The notes under the pieces: generated by a model
Told to the model about the DNA's origin: nothing
What the model saw: the letters and a program-made list of their open reading frames with translations, nothing else
Database searches by the model: none
Program-made: the position numbers and the translations under genes
Assembly (NCBI GenBank): GCA_023229485.1
Contig: JALNZJ010000024.1
Span: forward strand, 1 to 8,962
Direction of reading: 5' to 3'
Length of the DNA stretch: 8,962 nt
DNA from: a bacterium
GTDB taxonomy: Bacteria > Patescibacteriota > Minisyncoccia > Minisyncoccales > Minisyncoccaceae
Shown: positions 6,901 to 8,962 of the stretch, in pieces
Layout: each line of letters opens with the position of its first letter
How positions within the stretch are numbered: position 1 is the first letter of the stretch

Positions 6901-8962
6901 CTTGCGGAAATAGCAATTTTAAATAGTTTATTAAACATATCATCAAGTATTGTGCTTGGCTCAGAATTAGTTATGTAATAAATACCAGTTTCGGCAATAT
7001 ATGTTTTTATGTATTGAGTATATTCGGCATAATTAGCAAAAGCAGTACTAGCAAAATTTGAATTAGTCGTGTAATATAATTTTACCGCCCCTTGTGGAAT
7101 AACATAAATAGAAGTTTTACCTGCTGTAACTCCACTAGTTAAATAAGGCGTAACTGTTCCTATTTTTAATAAATTAACATCTAAAATATTGACGGTGTCC
7201 ACACTATTTTTTTGGTACGCATAAATAACGCTCGTATTAATTGCGGTTGTTGGATAAACATTTGCAGAAATTTTGTTTTTGGTATTATTTGTAACAAGAG
7301 ATGCATTATAATACAGACCTTGACTTGCACTGACATTATTAAGCGCTAAATTTGTTATTTCATCTGTATCTGTTACAGTTACTGTACATGTTTGATAGTG
7401 AGTGCGATCATTAAATTCTCGCACAAGCGGATTTCCATTTACAGTAATTTCGCTAAGCGTATCACCTTCCGTGAATGAAATTAAAATATTTACTTCGCCC
7501 TGTTTTATACCTGTAATAATACCACTTGCAACAGAAATTATAGTCGTATCTACCGTACCACTTAAATTGGTAATGCTATAATTACAATTATTAGTAATAT
7601 CTTCGGCAATTGAACCAACCGACCTCAAAGCAGTAACAGTAAAATTTGCTTGGGCTTTGTCATAATCAAAACAGCCAAGAGTGTTAATATTTTTAAGTGA
7701 AATGTTTGTCCTATTTACATAAATTGCAACGATAGGATTATAAACCGTAACATAAAATGTCCTTGTAATAATCGATTCCACCCCAAATGATGCCGACACA
7801 CTAATTTGTGCAGTACCTTCGTTTAATGCCCTAATAACTCCATTAGCAATAGAAACAATTCCCTGTCCATTAGTTACGCTATATGTAATTGAATTTTTTT
7901 GTGCATCAGCCGGATAAAATGAAACAGAAAGCGGTATGCTTTTACTAAGTGCAATTACCGAACTTTGTAATGTTTGATTATTTTTTAATGTTGGTGTTTG
8001 AGATAAATATAATACATCAGCATTATCTTCTGGTGCAGGTATTGAAAGTGTCATATCTTCAAGTGGAACATAAACTGTAACATTTAAAGAAGCCACAAGT
8101 CCATTAAGCGTATTAAGAGTAATTACAGAATTACCTGCAATATATCCCGAAATATTAAACCTATACAAATCGCCATTTTCAGAAGTGCTTATAAAAACAG
8201 GTATTGCAACTGATAAAATAGAATTGTTAAATACTCTCGTGTTAATCTGACTAATATCCGAGCCCACTGGGCTTACCGTAACATTAAAACTACCGGTATC
8301 AATACCTTTGACAATAGATATAGTACTTGTCGAAGCGGTTATAGTTCTTATCCCTGAAACTAATTTTAGTTCAATTTCGCTATAAATTGAACTATCTATT
8401 ACCGCAGTAAAACGCATTATAATATTTTCATTTAAACTACTGTTATTAAATAAATAAATGTAAGCGGAAGTATTTATATTGTTAGAATAGTTAAATACAT
8501 TTCCTGTTAAGTAACTCGATTGTAAATAATTATCTGGGTCAGTAATTAGTGTGCCATCTTGTTTATAAAGGCTAATTTTTACTTGCCTGTTTGATGCGTT
8601 TACGGGTAACACATTTAATAATATCTTTGTTCCGCGTGAATTTAAGTAATAATCGTATACATCAAGTTCTTCACTTGAAATAGTAATTTCGCCATTTGTA
8701 CTATAATTAACAATTTGCTCTGTGCTATCAACTTGCGAAAGCACATTAATACTGGTCGCCCAATGAGTAACATTAAAATATACCGTGCGAGTTACCGCTG
8801 GCGTAGCAGTTTCATAATCCTTTATATATATATTAACTGTAAGCGAGGCCGTTCCGACAAGGTCAAGGGCAGTAATAAAAACTTTATTTTGTCCCTGTAC
8901 CGCACGTGTTGTTGTTGTATTTTCATTTTCTATTGATATGTAATTTTGGTCATTTGTGCTTA
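1..8962 (-). CDS. Giant GLUG-repeat and bacterial Ig-like surface protein, internal fragment (open at both ends)
   Basis: This is one uninterrupted reading frame of 2,986 codons, first codon 8960-8958 and last complete codon 5-3, with no stop, no credible start with a ribosome binding site and no frameshift. The product is probably a secreted, cell-surface adhesin or stalk. Visible order: Big_2-like Ig domains (residues 1 to about 690), GLUG module 1 (695-1323), Ig-like connector (1324-2194), GLUG module 2 (2195-2604), linker, and GLUG module 3 (from 2681, cut by the edge). GLUG repeats are recognised by cores such as GGLVGINNG; the Ig-like domains by a G-x-A-x-I strand followed by a V-x-V ending. 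I read only 9 cysteines and 11 tryptophans, and saw no membrane segment, catalytic motif, signal peptide or sorting signal, although the terminal signals would lie outside the window. Full length must exceed 2,986 residues. Ligand and true function are unknown. The family-level call is firm; the surface location is inferred from the domains. Confidence 0.93.
924..1148 (-). other. Linker between GLUG modules 2 and 3 (residues 2605-2679)
   Basis: About 75 residues. The first half is acidic and probably helical (IDTDRLAQLQSIDDQDKTPD, then VLTESLLELVLIPKL). The second half ends in YTYYYPVTDTTSGTVN, which runs directly into the NPILIKTAEEF leader of the next module. No known domain is recognised. 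It is much shorter than the roughly 870-residue connector between modules 1 and 2. Confidence 0.5.
1149..2378 (-). other. GLUG module 2: leader, GGF-type repeat ladder and closing segment (residues 2195-2604)
   Basis: The leader (2378-2217) reads SPQPITSLEELKN, then YILTNDIVIN, AWTPL and MLDGNSYTI, all four expected leader elements in order. The ladder starts with LIGLFSQVNSGTVLKNITI and continues with cores at residues 2347 (VGGLVGSNSG), 2394 (IGGFVGINTN), 2427 (TGGFVENNSG), 2474 (AGGFIYFNSG), 2499 (AGGFAYENRS) and 2530 (YGPFIGRNN). The 'T-N-S-Y' tails that follow GLUG cores are visible (SGTITNSYS, VTNSYYR). The closing segment (1226-1149) reads VFVGFGFSG then GGSIWVME, a weakened version of the 'F-x-G-W-x-F ... 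I-W' end. Most cores use GGF where module 1 uses GGL. Confidence 0.83.
2379..4631 (-). other. Long beta-rich connector between GLUG modules 1 and 2 (residues 1444-2194)
   Basis: This stretch of about 750 residues probably holds several divergent Ig-like domains. Recognisable pieces: a possible Big_2 start at SIVINDENGNDITLN with the YSSDNVALANV strand; EGYEGFILNENKTQIV, with a following TITEGDTELLSG; MPGVSIDFEQEYVARGTSII followed by IKAGTIITVQASISEYVNG, an Ig-like pair; and TVDILVRGEIEYTYYNG. The last part is acidic (DDIEIEISETYTI). There are no catalytic triads or nucleotide-binding motifs. Apart from a short helical stretch (listed separately), the whole looks like alternating strands. I cannot set reliable domain borders. 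Confidence 0.5.
2682..2789 (-). other. Predicted amphipathic helix / short coiled coil (residues 2058-2093)
   Basis: The segment from YLVNIENEIQNQISALEEQY to the VWKR motif breaks the beta-rich pattern. It is rich in Glu, Gln and Leu, has no proline and only one glycine, and places hydrophobic residues (I, I, I, L, Y, L, L, L) at alternating 3- and 4-residue steps for about 26 residues, as a coiled coil or helical hairpin arm would. It follows RYIYDENAYSSIDS. Its role (oligomerisation, or a helical insertion in an Ig-like domain) is open. Confidence 0.5.
4632..4970 (-). other. Ig-like domain after GLUG module 1 (residues 1331-1443)
   Basis: It begins at APDIIVLEVNTEEN and ends with DIKIKANKNP followed by VLQICVLP, a Big_2-like final pair of strands preceded by TTGTAD. 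The middle carries an acidic, tyrosine-rich loop (YIYYGYTDEFDE) and SMSILSGDLVIGIDGKN, which matches 'f-s-i-x-x-G-x-L-v-i-x-g-k-x'. At about 113 residues it is longer than the family norm. The assignment to Big_2 or a related bacterial Ig family is by pattern only. Confidence 0.55.
4992..6878 (-). other. GLUG module 1: leader, repeat ladder and closing segment (residues 695-1323)
   Basis: The leader (residues 695-760) reads GLTYDTAYQIKTALNLYDVR, then YYIIKNDINL, WAPIG (6744-6758) and a degenerate 'F-x-G-x-Y' turn. This is the standard opening of GLUG regions: partial 'T-A-x-x-L' helix, 'Y-x-x-x-N-D-I-x-L', 'W-x-P-I-G'. A GLFGYVGEG strand begins the ladder. GG-[LA]-[VI]-G cores follow at residues 885, 932, 990, 1016, 1042, 1080, 1127, 1162 and 1202. 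The module ends with EGWNFATY and FIWDIYNSYPVLLKP (4992-5090), the usual 'W-x-F ... W-x-I ... x-Y-P-x-L' closure. GLUG ladders are predicted to fold as a right-handed beta-helix, and are common in bacterial surface proteins and some IgA peptidases; no peptidase motif is visible here. Confidence 0.85.
5696..5993 (-). repeat. Tight tandem GLUG repeats, 26-residue period
   Basis: Three cores start exactly 78 bases (26 residues) apart, with first codons at 5993, 5915 and 5837; a fourth begins 38 residues later at 5723. They read VGGLVGINNG, IGGLVGINNG, VGGAVGINNV and VGGLVGFNNAG. The first two are also nearly identical as DNA: 5965-5990 and 5887-5912 differ at one of 26 bases, although the rest of the two 78-base units has diverged. 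The spacing suits one coil pair of a beta-helix per repeat. Confidence 0.82.
6879..7370 (-). other. Ig-like/beta-rich connector ahead of GLUG module 1 (residues 531-694)
   Basis: The first part (LALNNVSASQGLYYNA, ISANVYPTTAINTSVIYAY) keeps the rhythm of a Big_2-like domain and ends near GVTAGKTSIYVIPQG, which resembles the last two strands. The rest is rich in tyrosine (ANYAEYTQYIKTYIAETG, then ILDDMFNKLFKIAI) and may be partly helical. It leads straight into the GLUG leader. I cannot assign the tyrosine-rich part to a family. Confidence 0.42.
7371..7736 (-). other. Bacterial Ig-like domain with insertion (residues 409-530)
   Basis: It follows the preceding Ig-like unit directly. NPIVAIYVNRTNISLK is the first strand; IISVASGIITGIKQGEVNIL is a strong match to the Big_2 'v-a-s-G-x-v-t-g-x-k-x-G-x-a-x-I' signature; CTVTVTDTDE closes it. 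At 122 residues it is about 40 longer than usual because of a loop around LGCFDYDKAQ and a stretch after SFTEGDT. Three of the nine cysteines I counted in the whole fragment fall here (in LGCFDYD, NNCNYS and QTCTVT), so a local disulfide or metal site is conceivable but unproven. Confidence 0.72.
7737..7970 (-). other. Bacterial Ig-like domain, Big_2 type (residues 331-408)
   Basis: This is the clearest Big_2-like unit in the window. It has a lysine/serine-containing first strand (SSVIALSKSIPLSV), the FYPADA segment matching the common 'P-x-x-A' turn, ITYSVTNG, then IVSIANGVIRALNEGTAQIS, which follows the family pattern 'v-s-v-x-n-G-x-v-x-a-l-x-e-G-x-a-x-I-x-v'. It closes with FYVTVYN. Length (78 residues) is normal. 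It lies directly before another Ig-like unit with no linker, as in a rod-like stack. Confidence 0.8.
8064..8336 (-). other. Bacterial Ig-like domain, Big_2 type (residues 209-299)
   Basis: The unit starts with ASTSTISIVKG, the typical first strand, continues with FNVTVSP and an asparagine-rich middle (VFNNSILSVA), and ends with the diagnostic last strands: glycine then alternating hydrophobics (AGNSVITLNTLNG) and NVTVYVP. About 91 residues is close to the usual 80-90 for this fold. Such domains usually serve as rigid extracellular spacers or carbohydrate/receptor-binding modules; nothing here indicates a ligand. Confidence 0.68.
8337..8960 (-). other. N-terminal edge of window: beta-rich Ig-like stretch (residues 1-208)
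   Basis: The first about 48 residues look like the end of a bacterial Ig-like domain whose beginning lies beyond the window: NKVFITALDLVGTASLTVNI has the usual pattern of a glycine followed by alternating hydrophobic residues. A second beta-rich unit follows (from about 8816 to 8337), opening with RTVYFNVTHW and ending in alternating strands such as SEIELKL. It has no recognisable enzyme motif. It probably acts as a spacer. Domain borders are approximate and this second unit is too divergent for me to name a family. Confidence 0.5.

Noticed and set aside
8715..8936. Plus-strand open frame of 73 codons with a Cys-rich tail
   Set aside because: Antisense to the N-terminal Ig-like region. The CCCC run reflects the reversed ACA/ACAAC codons of a threonine run in the real protein. 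No supporting signals.
1..8962. Search for promoters, terminators, tRNAs or riboswitches within the window
   Set aside because: AT-rich boxes and short hairpins can be found by eye, but all lie inside the continuous coding frame and none has the context of a genuine signal.

Overview
The window holds one thing: the interior of a single very large gene on the minus strand. I translated the reverse complement by hand. Only the frame whose first codon occupies 8960-8958 is open, and it stays open to position 3: 2,986 sense codons, with neither the true start nor the stop in view. There is no intergenic DNA, RNA gene, mobile element or CRISPR array. The few plus-strand open stretches are antisense shadows. 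Residue numbers below count from the 8960 edge (residue 1) and are not true protein positions.

The product is a giant, beta-rich, cysteine-poor, Asn/Thr/Ile/Ser-rich protein of the kind found on the surface of low-GC gut Firmicutes. From N to C terminus it runs as follows. (a) A stack of bacterial Ig-like (Big_2-type) domains, about residues 1-690 (8960-6879). (b) GLUG module 1, residues 695-1323 (6878-4992). (c) A long Ig-like/beta-rich connector, residues 1324-2194 (4991-2379), with one short helical, coiled-coil-like segment. (d) GLUG module 2, residues 2195-2604 (2378-1149). (e) A short linker. (f) GLUG module 3, from residue 2681 (920) off the window edge at position 1. The modules share a grammar: a leader (TAEEF / NDI / W-x-P / LDGN elements), then a ladder of GG-[LF]-[VI]-G-x-N-x-G repeats. 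Modules 1 and 2 also show a closing aromatic segment; module 3 is cut before that point.

Organism: GC is about one third by eye. All 11 tryptophans I read are TGG and no in-frame TGA occurs, which points to the standard bacterial code and argues against a Mycoplasma/Spiroplasma-type code. The combination of Big_2 domains, GLUG ladders and a very large size fits an uncultured low-GC Firmicute (Bacilli or Clostridia, probably gut-associated). That is inference from style; no marker gene is present.

The likely role is an extracellular stalk or adhesin in which Ig-like domains space out beta-helical GLUG modules. Signal peptide, anchor and any catalytic domain would lie outside the window, so export and attachment cannot be shown here. 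I see no evidence of a multi-gene system.
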